DNA of 64,000 nt, from positions 21,893-85,892 of the forward strand of contig NZ_JAUMZU010000012.1 in assembly GCF_030527965.1 (NCBI RefSeq), given 5' to 3'. The notes beneath the pieces were generated by a model. The model saw only the letters and a list, made by a program, of their open reading frames with translations. It made no database searches and was not told where the DNA came from. This document shows positions 19,514 through 28,211 of this stretch, in pieces (positions within the stretch are counted from its first letter, which is position 1; every line of letters begins with the position of its first letter). Origin of the DNA: Neisseria sp. Its GTDB lineage: Bacteria; Pseudomonadota; Gammaproteobacteria; Burkholderiales; Neisseriaceae. The translations under genes were made by a program, and so were the position numbers.

Positions 19514-19626
19514 CATTTGTTTGAAGTGTTAAATTATTAAAATGGCTATAGAAAAGGAAAACGGCATATTTGTCGTTATCCTTGGTTCATATAAGTTATC
19601 AGACTACAAATAAAAAGGTAATAATA

Positions 19627-20874
19627 ATGGCATCAGATCAAAATACGGGCGGTCTTTTCGGCATCGGCGTGAAAGATAAAGGTAAGCGTTTTACATTTGA
19701 AGGTAAGAATACATTAACTGATCAAATTGTACGCGGTGAAGTGGTTGCGAAGGATGAAGAAGAGGCCCGCAAAAAACTGCAACGCCGCAGCATCAAACCG
19801 CTTCGCGTCAGTAAAGTAAAGAGTACGCGCAAAAAGAAAATTACTCAGGCCGACATTACTATTTTTACACGTCAGTTGGCGACAATGATGAAGGCGGGCT
19901 TGCCGGTTATGCAGGCTTTTGAAATCGTAGCCAGAGGACATTCCAATCCTTCGATGACCCAGCTCCTGATGCAGGTGCGCGGTGATGTGGAGCAAGGTAG
20001 CCCGATGGCACAAGCATTTGCCAAACATCCCAAATACTTCGATCGATTTTACTGTAACTTGATTGCTGCCGGTGAAACCGGCGGTGTTTTGGAAGGCTTA
20101 TTGGATAAGCTTGCTTTATATAAAGAAAAAACCCAAGCGATTAAAAAGAAAGTTAAGAGTGCACTGACGTATCCGATCGCGATTGTTGTAGTAGCAATCG
20201 TATTGGTTATGATTATGATGATGTTTGTCTTGCCTGAATTTGGTAAAGTATATGAAGGCATGGGGGCTGAACTGCCGGGTTTGACGCAAATCATGATGGC
20301 TATTTCCAGATTCTTTGTAGCATGGGGCTGGTTAATTATTGTTGTTATGATTGCTTCTGTTATCGGAGCGGTAAAAGCAGTGCAAAACTCTCCGAAATTG
20401 CAACGTCGGGTTGATGCTTGGTTGTTGCGGATGCCTATTTTCGGCAATATTGTGCGCAAAGCAACCATTGCCCGTTGGGCTCGTACTACCTCTAGCCTGT
20501 TTGCTGCCGGAGTGCCTTTAGTTGAGGCGTTGGATTCGGTAGCCGGTGCTTCTGGTAATATGTTGTATGAAGAAGGTACACACGATATTCGTGCAAAAGT
20601 AAACCAAGGTATGTCATTGACTTCCAGTATGCAAAGCACGGAACTTTTTCCGAATATGGTTTTGCAGATGGCTTCTATCGGTGAAGAATCCGGTTCGTTG
20701 GAAGATATGTTGAATAAAGCGGCAGAGTTTTATGAAGATGAAGTGGATAATGCCGTGGCACAGCTATCTTCTTTGATGGAACCGATCATTATGGTGGTAT
20801 TAGGTTCTATTATTGGTGTGATTCTGGTAGCGATGTATCTGCCGTTGTTCAATTTGGGCAACGTGGTAGGTTAG
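19627..20874 (+). CDS. pilG: type IV pilus inner-membrane platform protein PilG (PilC/GspF family)
   Basis: A 415-residue polytopic inner-membrane protein, the platform on which the pilus ATPases act. It has two GspF domains (about residues 80-205 and 285-405), each beginning with FTRQLATMMKAGLPVMQAF or WARTTSSLFAAGVPLVEAL, and three hydrophobic helices. The motifs GETGGVLEGLLDKLA and GEESGSLEDMLNKAA are the paired signatures of this family. The start MASDQNTGGLF at 19627 has an AAAAGGT ribosome site and agrees with the family. Note the nomenclature: Neisseria PilG corresponds to PilC of Pseudomonas, not to the tip protein called PilC here. Confidence 0.94.
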   Translation: MASDQNTGGLFGIGVKDKGKRFTFEGKNTLTDQIVRGEVVAKDEEEARKKLQRRSIKPLRVSKVKSTRKKKITQADITIFTRQLATMMKAGLPVMQAFEIVARGHSNPSMTQLLMQVRGDVEQGSPMAQAFAKHPKYFDRFYCNLIAAGETGGVLEGLLDKLALYKEKTQAIKKKVKSALTYPIAIVVVAIVLVMIMMMFVLPEFGKVYEGMGAELPGLTQIMMAISRFFVAWGWLIIVVMIASVIGAVKAVQNSPKLQRRVDAWLLRMPIFGNIVRKATIARWARTTSSLFAAGVPLVEALDSVAGASGNMLYEEGTHDIRAKVNQGMSLTSSMQSTELFPNMVLQMASIGEESGSLEDMLNKAAEFYEDEVDNAVAQLSSLMEPIIMVVLGSIIGVILVAMYLPLFNLGNVVG

Positions 20875-20878
20875 GATT

Positions 20879-21742
20879 ATGGCATTGGAAATTTATGCGC
20901 AGTTTGTTGTGCCGTTGGCCATTGTGTTGGGATTATTGGTAGGTAGTTTTTTAAATGTCGTTATCTACCGCATTCCAGTAATTATGAATCGGCAGTGGAC
21001 GCTATTTGCAAAAGAGCATCTTAATATTGAGCCGACAACAGATGAGCAAGAGCCTTTCTCTTTGGCGTATCCGCCTTCCCGATGTCCAAAATGCCAGAAT
21101 CCGGTTAAGCCGTGGCAAAATGTACCTATTGTCAGCTATTTATTGTTGAGGGGAAAGTGTAATCATTGTAATACGCCGATTAGCTTGCGTTATCCTTTGG
21201 TTGAATTGTTGACTGCAATATTATTCGGTATTGTGGCCTATCAATATGGGTGGTCTTGGTTGACACTGGGTGGTTTGGTATTGACTGCAATGTTGGTTGC
21301 ATTAACATTCATTGACGCAGATACGCAATATTTACCGGATTCTTTGACGTTGCCTCTGATATGGCTTGGGTTGATTTATAATTTAAACAGCGAGTTTGTG
21401 CCTTTGAAACAAGCGGTATTGGGTGCGATTGTTGGCTACGTGAGCCTGTGGTTGTTGAATTATATCTTTAAGAAAATCCGTGGTATTGATGGCATGGGAG
21501 GCGGAGATTTTAAATTGTTCTCTGCATTAGGTGCTTGGCTTGGTATCAGTACTTTGCCTGTCATTATTTTTGTTGCAGCATTGGTCGGTTTATTGGCAAC
21601 TGTGGTGTTGCGTGTGACCAATGCACAACAACAGATTGCTTTCGGTCCTAGTTTGGCTATTGCCGGATGGCTGGCTTTTGTTGCAAACGCTCCTTTGCAT
21701 GGGGCCATTGCTTGGTGGTTGAAGTCTTCAGGATTGACATGA
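20879..21742 (+). CDS. pilD: prepilin peptidase/N-methyltransferase
   Basis: A 287-residue inner-membrane aspartic protease that cuts the leader of type IV prepilins and methylates the new N-terminus. The cytoplasmic loop holds two zinc-binding pairs (RCPKCQ and KCNHCN). The catalytic aspartates are visible in FIDADTQYLPD and GGGDFKL. About eight membrane segments can be seen. The ATG begins four bases after the pilG stop, and the end overlaps coaE by ATGA, so pilG, pilD and coaE should be co-translated. Confidence 0.95.
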   Translation: MALEIYAQFVVPLAIVLGLLVGSFLNVVIYRIPVIMNRQWTLFAKEHLNIEPTTDEQEPFSLAYPPSRCPKCQNPVKPWQNVPIVSYLLLRGKCNHCNTPISLRYPLVELLTAILFGIVAYQYGWSWLTLGGLVLTAMLVALTFIDADTQYLPDSLTLPLIWLGLIYNLNSEFVPLKQAVLGAIVGYVSLWLLNYIFKKIRGIDGMGGGDFKLFSALGAWLGISTLPVIIFVAALVGLLATVVLRVTNAQQQIAFGPSLAIAGWLAFVANAPLHGAIAWWLKSSGLT

Positions 21743-22347
21743 CTATTTGGATAGGCATAACCGGCGGCATCGGCAGTGGCAAATCTCAGGCCGCTGCCGA
21801 ATTTTTGCATTTGGGTGCTCCCGTGATTGATGCAGATGCTATCAGTCGCCAATTAACTGCCGAACATGGAGAGGCACTGCCGAAGATTAGGAAAACCTTC
21901 GGAGATGCTTTGTTTGATGAAAATGCCCGTCTGAAAAGAGAAGCGTTACGAAATTTAGTGTTTTCTTGTGAGGACGCTAGGAAACGTTTGGAATTTTTAA
22001 TGCATCCTTTGATTTTAAAGGAAATCAAAGCACAGCAGGCTACATTGACATCACCTTTGTATGGCATTATTGAGCTACCGTTGTTGGTGGAAAAACCAAT
22101 ATTTCAAAATGTTGTTGATAGAATACTTACCGTAAATAGTAGTGAAGCAACTCGGATTCTTAGGGTTATGCGGCGAAGCGGACTTTCTGAAGAAAATGTG
22201 CGCGGTATTATGCTTACCCAGGCCGATGATGCTCAACGGAAGCAAGTTGCAGACGATGTACTGATAAATGAAACTACATTGACCGAATTGCAAGAAAAAG
22301 TGTGGCGCCTGCACCGCTATTATCATTATTTGGGAAGTGTGGCATAG
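21739..22347 (+). CDS. coaE: dephospho-CoA kinase
   Basis: A 202-residue P-loop kinase performing the last step of coenzyme A synthesis. Walker A is GITGGIGSGKS (residues 6-16), followed by VIDADAISRQL. IELPLLVEKPIF and the basic R-x(3)-R stretch of the lid are present. The start at 21739 overlaps the pilD stop. Linkage of coaE to pilD and yacG is common across proteobacteria. Confidence 0.94.
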   Translation: MTIWIGITGGIGSGKSQAAAEFLHLGAPVIDADAISRQLTAEHGEALPKIRKTFGDALFDENARLKREALRNLVFSCEDARKRLEFLMHPLILKEIKAQQATLTSPLYGIIELPLLVEKPIFQNVVDRILTVNSSEATRILRVMRRSGLSEENVRGIMLTQADDAQRKQVADDVLINETTLTELQEKVWRLHRYYHYLGSVA

Positions 22348-22386
22348 GTTATGCGGGTTAGGCCCTTTTTAATCGTGGAATAAAAA

Positions 22387-22566
22387 ATGAAAGAAATTTT
22401 GGTTGTGAAATGCCCGACTTGCGGCGGTGAGGTCATGTGGGTTAAGGGCAACTCGCACAGACCCTTTTGTAGTGAGCGCTGTAAAAAGATTGATCTGGGT
22501 GCTTGGGCGAATGAAGATTTTAAAGTGGCGTCTGCTGCGGAAGTGTTTTCTGATCAATTAAACTGA
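22387..22566 (+). CDS. yacG: DNA gyrase inhibitor YacG (zinc-binding, 59 aa)
   Basis: A 59-residue zinc-ribbon protein. The four cysteines are seen as VKCPTCGG (C9, C12) and FCSERCKKIDLGAWA (C28, C32), the fixed signature of YacG, which binds GyrB and inhibits its ATPase in E. coli. It sits 39 bases after coaE, its usual neighbour. The ATG at 22387 follows a purine-rich AATAAAAA stretch with only a weak ribosome site. Confidence 0.93.
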   Translation: MKEILVVKCPTCGGEVMWVKGNSHRPFCSERCKKIDLGAWANEDFKVASAAEVFSDQLN

Positions 22567-22594
22567 AAATGGTGTTCGTCAAAAGTTACTCGCT

Positions 22595-23173
22595 ATGAAA
22601 AATAATAAAATAAATTTGCAGAATAATCGGTTGAGTCGGGCTCGTTTTGCGGGGTATTGCTTGCCATCTTTGGTTATCTTGCTGGTGGTGATGTGGCTGA
22701 TGCCGCAAGTATTGGATCCGGTATCTGGCAAGGGTTTTCATATTCCTTCTTTCTTTTCTTTTAATATGAAAAGAACGGTAACGGTATTTATTTTAATCGG
22801 CTGCGCTTTGGTTTATTACCAGCATAAATTACTGGAGAAGCGGTGTAATGATGCCGGTTTGAATTGGCAGATTGAAGAATTTTTGTTTAAGCTGGGTTTC
22901 GTGGTGGCATCTTTGGGTTTGTTGCTGAGGCCTTTGGGATTATTGGTATTGGGTGTGGTGTTTGCGCAATTTTTATACGGTATTTACCTAAGAGATAATT
23001 GGCTGCCCAATTTAAATGGAAACCCTAGGCGGAACGATAATTTTGTTTTGTTAACGGCCGCAACTTCTTATTTGGTTAGCATCGGTTTAGTATTGCTTTC
23101 CACTCAGTGGTTGAGAACTTGGTTTTATCAGGTTAGTGAAGGGTTGAAATTTTTTTTCTGGCGTTTGCTCTAA
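22595..23173 (+). CDS. integral membrane protein, possibly DUF805-like
   Basis: A 192-residue protein with four hydrophobic segments (about residues 20-38, 60-76, 90-120, 148-168). RLSRARFAGY near the N-terminus and KRCNDAGLNW after helix 2 resemble the conserved start and the R-x-H/N-D-x-G motif of DUF805 membrane proteins, but the match is partial. Function is unknown. It follows yacG by 28 bases and is closed by a strong terminator, so it is probably the last gene of the pil operon. Confidence 0.7.
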   Translation: MKNNKINLQNNRLSRARFAGYCLPSLVILLVVMWLMPQVLDPVSGKGFHIPSFFSFNMKRTVTVFILIGCALVYYQHKLLEKRCNDAGLNWQIEEFLFKLGFVVASLGLLLRPLGLLVLGVVFAQFLYGIYLRDNWLPNLNGNPRRNDNFVLLTAATSYLVSIGLVLLSTQWLRTWFYQVSEGLKFFFWRLL

Positions 23174-23279
23174 TTTGGTTAGTCTGTCGAATATCTGGTT
23201 GGATTTTTGCTTGTGAGAGCAAGAGGCAAAAGGCCAAGTGGAAAACTCAACTAAATGACTCATTGCTTTTATAGATATT

Positions 23280-23318
23280 AAAAAGCGCTGTAATCCAAAA
23301 TTACAGCGCTTTTTGATT
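23280..23318. terminator. bidirectional rho-independent terminator
   Basis: Arms AAAAAGCGCTGTAA (23280-23293) and TTACAGCGCTTTTT (23301-23314), 7-base loop. It lies between the convergent membrane protein gene and cydB, and has T-runs on both strands. Confidence 0.88.
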
Positions 23319-23372
23319 AGGTTTTGTTTATTGCTTGTTTTTCAGGTAGGCATAATAATGCGGTTCAAATGT

Positions 23373-24368
23373 TTAACCGTAAGTTAAATTGGAAGCTTTG
23401 CCGCGGAAAGCCCAGTAGGAGAAAATACTGTAGGCAATAATGCACGGTACGGTAATGCCGACGCCGATTAGTGTGACTGCTAAAGTTGGCACGCTGGCAG
23501 CGGCTTCCCATACGGTTAGTTGGCCGATAACCGCATACGGATACAAGCTAATGCCTAAACCGAGCGAGCAAAGTACTAATGTAAGAATAACCAATATAAA
23601 CGGTTGCCATATGCGTTGATGCAGAATATTTTCGTGGCGTAGCAATAATTTGGCGCGCAGCAAAAATATGACGCTTAATATGGGAACCGGTGCTAAATAG
23701 AGTATGTTAGGCAAAACAAGCCAACGTGTCAGAACATTTTGGCTGACATACGGCGTACTGAGAGAAATTAAGAGCATGCAAGCAACCACCGGCCACCATG
23801 CTTGGTTTGCCCATAATTGTGCTTTCTTTTGCAAGGCATCTTCGGTTTTGGCAATCAGCCAGCAAGCGGCCAGCAATACGTAGACGGCCGGTACCGAGAA
23901 CATGATGCCGAGTGAAAACAGATAATCCCAAACACCGGTTCCGAAAGCGGTAACATAACGACCCAGCATCCAACCTTGTGTTAGAGCCATGCCTGCCGAG
24001 CCGAGCATGAAGGCAATGTTCCATAGTTCTTTATGGTTGTCGTCGGCTTTTACGCGGAAATCAAATGCTGCACCGCGTACAATCAGGGCAAACAGCATAA
24101 AAGTGGCAGGCAGATAGAGATTGCCCAGAACGATGGTGTTGGCCTTGGGAAATGCAATAAATAATACGCCTGCGCCCAATACCAGCCAAGTTTCGTTGGC
24201 ATCCCAGAAAGGGCCAATCGAACCGACCATCACATTTTGCTCATCTGGTTTTGCTCGAGGCATCAGCATGCCGACGCCCAAATCAAATCCGTCCAACACG
24301 ACGTAAATTGTCATTACCAAACCGAGCAGGCCGAGAAAAACCAACGGCAGCCAATAATTCCAGTCCAT
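23373..24368 (-). CDS. cydB: cytochrome bd-type ubiquinol oxidase subunit II
   Basis: A 331-residue inner-membrane subunit with eight or nine hydrophobic helices. The N-terminal DWNYWLPLVFLGLLG, then YVVLDGFDLGVGML and GPFWDANETWLV are conserved in CydB/CioB. The start MDWNYWLP at 24366-24368 lies one base after the cydA stop; the frame extends upstream, but the extension falls in cydA. With CydA it forms a terminal oxidase that reduces oxygen to water without pumping protons. Confidence 0.93.
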   Translation of the reverse strand: MDWNYWLPLVFLGLLGLVMTIYVVLDGFDLGVGMLMPRAKPDEQNVMVGSIGPFWDANETWLVLGAGVLFIAFPKANTIVLGNLYLPATFMLFALIVRGAAFDFRVKADDNHKELWNIAFMLGSAGMALTQGWMLGRYVTAFGTGVWDYLFSLGIMFSVPAVYVLLAACWLIAKTEDALQKKAQLWANQAWWPVVACMLLISLSTPYVSQNVLTRWLVLPNILYLAPVPILSVIFLLRAKLLLRHENILHQRIWQPFILVILTLVLCSLGLGISLYPYAVIGQLTVWEAAASVPTLAVTLIGVGITVPCIIAYSIFSYWAFRGKASNLTYG

Positions 24369-24369
24369 T

Positions 24370-25719
24370 TTAATTCTCCGTTTCGATAGGTTGGCCGGGT
24401 AGGTGAGCATCATGCTCCGGATGCTCCGCCATATGTTTGAGCACCATCAGATAAGAGAGCAACATAGCACCGTAGAGCACGATATACATAACCAGGGTAA
24501 GTCCGACATCTCCCGACGGTACGATTTTGGTCACGGCATCGGCCGTATGCAATACGCCTTGCACTAAAAAGGGTTGGCGACCGATTTCGGTAACATACCA
24601 GCCCGCCAATGTGGCGACCCAGCCGGAAAAGGTCATGCCGGCAAACAGGTAGAGCATCCAACGCGGCAGTTTTTGAGGTTGCCAACGTGTTTTACGCAGG
24701 CGCCACCAGCCATACCAGCTCACGATCAGCATGACCATGGCCATGCCCGCCATGACGCGAAAACCGAAAAATACAGGCGCAACAGGCGGATGTTCTTTAA
24801 ATTCGTTTAAGCCTTTAATTTCGCCGTCCATGCTGTGCGTCAGAATCAAAGAACCGAGATAGGGCACTTTCAAGGCATAATCCGTGCTGTGAGTTTTCTC
24901 ATTGGGCCAGCCGATGAGGGTAAGCGGCACCGGTTTTTCGGTATGCCATACGGCTTCGATAGCGGCTAATTTGGCCGGCTGGTGTTCTTTGGTGTTCAGG
25001 CCGTGCGCATCGCCGGCAATAAACTGCAATACGATGGCCACTGCGGCAATTGTTAATCCAGTTTTCATCACTTTGGGTGTAGCGGCGTTAGCTGTTTTTT
25101 TGAGCACCTGCCATGCTGAAATACCGGCGAGAAGAAAAGCAACGGTTAAGGTGGAAGCTAGAATTTTATGGATAAAACGATAGGGGAATGAAGGTGTGAA
25201 AATCACTTCCAGCCAGTTTTTGACATGAATGATGCCTTGTGCATCAATCCAATAGCCTTGGGGTGTTTGCATCCACGAGTTCAGCGCTAAGATCCAGAAG
25301 GCGGAAATGGTTGTGCCTATGGCTACGATAACCGAAGCGACCAGATGGACGCGCTGGCTTACTCGCTCACGCCCGAACAACATGATGCCGAGAAAACCCG
25401 CTTCCAAGAAGAAAGCGGTCAGCACTTCATAACCAAGCAGAGGTCCGGCCACATTGCCCGCCCGTTCCATAAACCCGGGCCAGTTTGTGCCGAATTGAAA
25501 GCTCATGGTAACACCGGAAACCACGCCCATGGCAAAGGTAACCGCAAAGATTTTTGTCCAAAAACGATAAGCTTGCAGCCAGCCCTCATTGCTGGAGCGA
25601 CCGACTTTGGCGCGGAAATAAACAATTACCCAAGATAAAGCAATACTGATGACGGGGAATAGAATATGGAAACTGATGTTGACAGCGAACTGGATTCTGC
25701 TCAGTAATAAAGCATCCAT
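24370..25719 (-). CDS. cydA: cytochrome bd-type ubiquinol oxidase subunit I (short Q-loop, CIO-like)
   Basis: A 449-residue heme-bearing subunit. H18 in NISFHILFPV is the expected heme ligand, RFIHKILASTLTV holds the second, and GDAHGLNTKEHQPAK and TEIGRQPF are conserved CydA stretches. The short total length and lack of a long periplasmic Q-loop place it with the cyanide-insensitive (CioA) branch rather than E. coli CydA (about 520 residues). The usual GRQPW is GRQPF here. The start MDALLLSRIQFA at 25717-25719 begins the first helix. Operon with cydB. Confidence 0.92.
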   Translation of the reverse strand: MDALLLSRIQFAVNISFHILFPVISIALSWVIVYFRAKVGRSSNEGWLQAYRFWTKIFAVTFAMGVVSGVTMSFQFGTNWPGFMERAGNVAGPLLGYEVLTAFFLEAGFLGIMLFGRERVSQRVHLVASVIVAIGTTISAFWILALNSWMQTPQGYWIDAQGIIHVKNWLEVIFTPSFPYRFIHKILASTLTVAFLLAGISAWQVLKKTANAATPKVMKTGLTIAAVAIVLQFIAGDAHGLNTKEHQPAKLAAIEAVWHTEKPVPLTLIGWPNEKTHSTDYALKVPYLGSLILTHSMDGEIKGLNEFKEHPPVAPVFFGFRVMAGMAMVMLIVSWYGWWRLRKTRWQPQKLPRWMLYLFAGMTFSGWVATLAGWYVTEIGRQPFLVQGVLHTADAVTKIVPSGDVGLTLVMYIVLYGAMLLSYLMVLKHMAEHPEHDAHLPGQPIETEN

Positions 25720-25773
25720 TTTTTTACCTTTTGATGTGAATATTATCGTTCTGGCATCCGAACCATTACCCGA

Positions 25774-25786
25774 ATGCCTGTCTGAA
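25774..25786 (+). repeat. DNA uptake sequence, single copy
   Basis: Exact unpaired DUS in the cydA leader region. Confidence 0.85.
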
Positions 25787-25856
25787 ACGGGCTTCGGCAA
25801 ACAATGGGGATTGAGAATTTAATTAAATAGAACCGAGCATGTTCTATACCAAAGGT

Positions 25857-25885
25857 ATTATACCCACTTTCATTGGGCCGCCCAA
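25857..25885 (-). promoter_or_regulatory. candidate promoter for cydAB
   Basis: On the minus strand TTGGGC (25880-25885) and TATAAT (25857-25862) are 17 bases apart, giving a leader of about 130 bases before the cydA ATG. Confidence 0.45.
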
Positions 25886-26067
25886 ACCGGTATAGAGCTT
25901 GTAAACGGGGGCAATAGAAGGAATTTTGCCGTTGATGCCTTGCTTTCCGTTTAAACAGCCCCTGATTAAATGCGAGGTAAAAATATGAAAACGGCAAATC
26001 GAACTCATCTTAACGAACGGGTCGATACTCTCGACGAAATCATAGTATTGTTGCTGCCGATAAAGCA

Positions 26068-26102
26068 AAAAGCCTGTCTGAATTATGTTTTCAGACAGGA
26101 TT
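26068..26102. terminator. partial inverted DUS hairpin after the flavoprotein gene
   Basis: GCCTGTCTGAA and TTCAGACAGG pair around a short loop 30-60 bases beyond the flavoprotein stop on the minus strand. The arms lack the outer AT of the full DUS. Confidence 0.55.
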
Positions 26103-26133
26103 TTTGCTTTAATTTTTCATTCTAAACAAAGAA

Positions 26134-27978
26134 TTAAGCCGAAGCTTCCCGCACGGCGCGGTAAGCCTGATCCACTGCGTATTGCAGATAAGGTTTCCAT
26201 GCAACGTCGCAACCGGCCATGAAAATATTGCCTATCGGTTTTTGCATGGCATGGGTATTTTTTTTCATGGATTGATCGGTATCCCACAAAGTGGTCTGTT
26301 CGTAGCTGTAGCCGTGAGCCCAGCGGTTTAAAGTAAAATCGACTACTGCGTCATCAAATTTTTCTCCCGCCGCATCGTATAAATGGCGGAATTGTTCGAA
26401 GAGTTGCTCTTTCAGCACTTCGTAATTTTGCGATGCCAGCTTGCGGCGGCCGCTACGGTATTTGTCTCGTGCCGTTTGGCCTTCGAAATCTGTTGCGATA
26501 CGTACTGCATGGATGATAATCGGCTCATCCGGCTGTTTTTGGGCTTGATAACTGCCGATGTTAACCGGATCGTCAAGCTGTATCAGGCAATAGGGCGAAC
26601 AGGGGGCATACAATGAATAGATACCGAGCTTTTTAAATGCCTGTGCGTTTTTGACCAAAATCTTGGCGTAAATCATCGGGATTTTTACACAAGTTTTTTC
26701 CGCCTGTTGCTGCGCTTCGGGCATCTGGGGAATAATGCGGGCGGCCAGAGCGCTGTGTCCGGCAAAAATACATTTCTTCGCCTGAACGCGAACCAGATTT
26801 TCTTCTCCCTTTTTCAGATAAGCTACGGCAACGCCATCGTCATTGTTTTCGGCTAAGAGTGCGGTGCTGTTGAGGCGGATGCGCACCGGATTTTTTGGTA
26901 AATCGATTTTGCTATAATCGAATTTAGCCAACACAATGTCTTCCATGGTGTTGCCCGGCGCAATGCCCGGAATCAGTTTGCGTACCAATAATCGTGCGAT
27001 GGAGGCGTTGCCGTCGGGAAAATGGTAGATGTAAGGCTCTTTAGGTTCTTGTTCTCCCGTAAGCCCCAGATGCTGCACGCCCGGGTAGCCTTCTTCCAGT
27101 GCATCCGATACGGCAATCGCGCTAATTGGATGTCCCCAGTATTCTGAGCTGATGTCTTTCAGATAGTTTAAAGCGTCTTCGGGAAGCTTGACGGTATTTT
27201 TCAAAAAATCATAATAGCTGGTTTTTTCTGCAAATTCGTTACGTGCATGTTTTTTCTTGCCCTTGAGATAATCGATTTTGCCGGTATAAAGCTCAACCAA
27301 AGCTTTTTTGCCTTCTTCGGAAAGCGGAAATTGCCGGATAACCGTTTCCGCATCGGCTTGGTCGATTTTGGGTAATGCATTGACGACGGCCGTTTTGCCA
27401 AAGACATCGGGTGTAAAGAAGGCGCCTTGTTTGAGCTGCCATTTCTTTTCATACAGGCCTTGGTCGAAATACTGTTCGAATTTTTTATAGTCTACGCCCA
27501 AACTCTCCAATAACGCATGAGCTTGTTTGGAATAAGAAGTTTTAGGCGAGTCTAAAGATTCGCTGCCGCCGTAGGTCACGAATGTTCGGCCTTGGTAAGT
27601 AAATTCGTTGCGTTTGGCGTGGCCACCGAAATCGTCATGGTTGTCCAAGATCAATACTTGAGCCTGCGGGTGTTTCTGGCGGTAGAGATAAGCGGAAGTC
27701 AGACCGCTGATGCCGCTGCCGATGACAACCAAATCGTAATGTTCGGTAGCTTTTTCGGGGAAGGTATAATTTTTTCCTTGCAACGCAACGCTGTGAGGAC
27801 CGTTCTGGCTACCGTCATGGTCGCCCCGCAGCCCGGTCAGTGCGGGCGGGTAATAGGCTTTAACAATATTTTCTGGTTGGGCGGGGCGGTAGGTTTTATT
27901 GCAAGCGCTGAACACTAAACTGCCCGTTAATGCTGCCGAACCTTGCAGGAATCGGCGGCGGGATAATTTGTTATTCAT
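26134..27978 (-). CDS. Tat-exported FAD-dependent oxidoreductase, spermidine dehydrogenase-like
   Basis: A 614-residue flavoprotein. MNNKLSRRRFLQGSAALTG is a clear twin-arginine signal (RRRFLQ), and the following VFSAC allows a lipoprotein anchor at Cys26. The FAD dinucleotide fold is VVIGSGISGLTSAYLY (near residues 84-99), with DNHDDFGGHAKRNEF, and the C-terminal FAD contact is GNIFMAGCDVAW. GNTMEDIVLAKFDYSK and VRIRLNSTALL match, from memory, the periplasmic spermidine dehydrogenase SpdH family; the substrate here is not proven. The ATG at 27976-27978 begins the Tat signal. It appears to be a single-gene unit. Confidence 0.75.
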   Translation of the reverse strand: MNNKLSRRRFLQGSAALTGSLVFSACNKTYRPAQPENIVKAYYPPALTGLRGDHDGSQNGPHSVALQGKNYTFPEKATEHYDLVVIGSGISGLTSAYLYRQKHPQAQVLILDNHDDFGGHAKRNEFTYQGRTFVTYGGSESLDSPKTSYSKQAHALLESLGVDYKKFEQYFDQGLYEKKWQLKQGAFFTPDVFGKTAVVNALPKIDQADAETVIRQFPLSEEGKKALVELYTGKIDYLKGKKKHARNEFAEKTSYYDFLKNTVKLPEDALNYLKDISSEYWGHPISAIAVSDALEEGYPGVQHLGLTGEQEPKEPYIYHFPDGNASIARLLVRKLIPGIAPGNTMEDIVLAKFDYSKIDLPKNPVRIRLNSTALLAENNDDGVAVAYLKKGEENLVRVQAKKCIFAGHSALAARIIPQMPEAQQQAEKTCVKIPMIYAKILVKNAQAFKKLGIYSLYAPCSPYCLIQLDDPVNIGSYQAQKQPDEPIIIHAVRIATDFEGQTARDKYRSGRRKLASQNYEVLKEQLFEQFRHLYDAAGEKFDDAVVDFTLNRWAHGYSYEQTTLWDTDQSMKKNTHAMQKPIGNIFMAGCDVAWKPYLQYAVDQAYRAVREASA

Positions 27979-28072
27979 AATATTTCCTATGCATTTTATA
28001 AAAACGCGCGATTATAAAACTTTATTAAGATATTTTAAATGCCGAAATATTAATTTACGCTGAAAATATAAA

Positions 28073-28103
28073 ATGCCTGTCTGAAAAATGTTCAGACAGG
28101 CAT
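28073..28103 (-). terminator. inverted DUS pair after adhP-like gene
   Basis: Exact DUS 28073-28085 and inverted 28091-28103 with a 5-base loop; the minus strand continues ATTTTATATTTTC, a plausible terminator tail for the alcohol dehydrogenase gene. Confidence 0.78.
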
Positions 28104-28211
28104 TTTTTTACCATTTTGATAAAGTAAATATTTGATTAATTTATTAATATTGGTATGGCAAGTTGGAGATAATAGTGTTGCTAAATAATCAAAAAGATTT
28201 GTGGTTATAAA

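Larger units (their letters stand above)
25720..26133. other. intergenic region upstream of cydA
   Basis: About 410 bases with one DUS, a partial inverted DUS pair at 26069-26099 and a candidate promoter for cydAB. No FNR-type TTGAT-N4-ATCAA site was seen. A 46-codon plus-strand frame at 25985 is not convincing. Confidence 0.65.

Noticed and set aside
25985..26126. A 46-codon plus-strand frame with a GAGGT ribosome site
   Set aside because: Its last third is the DUS hairpin and terminator tail of the neighbouring gene, and it has no protein-like pattern.
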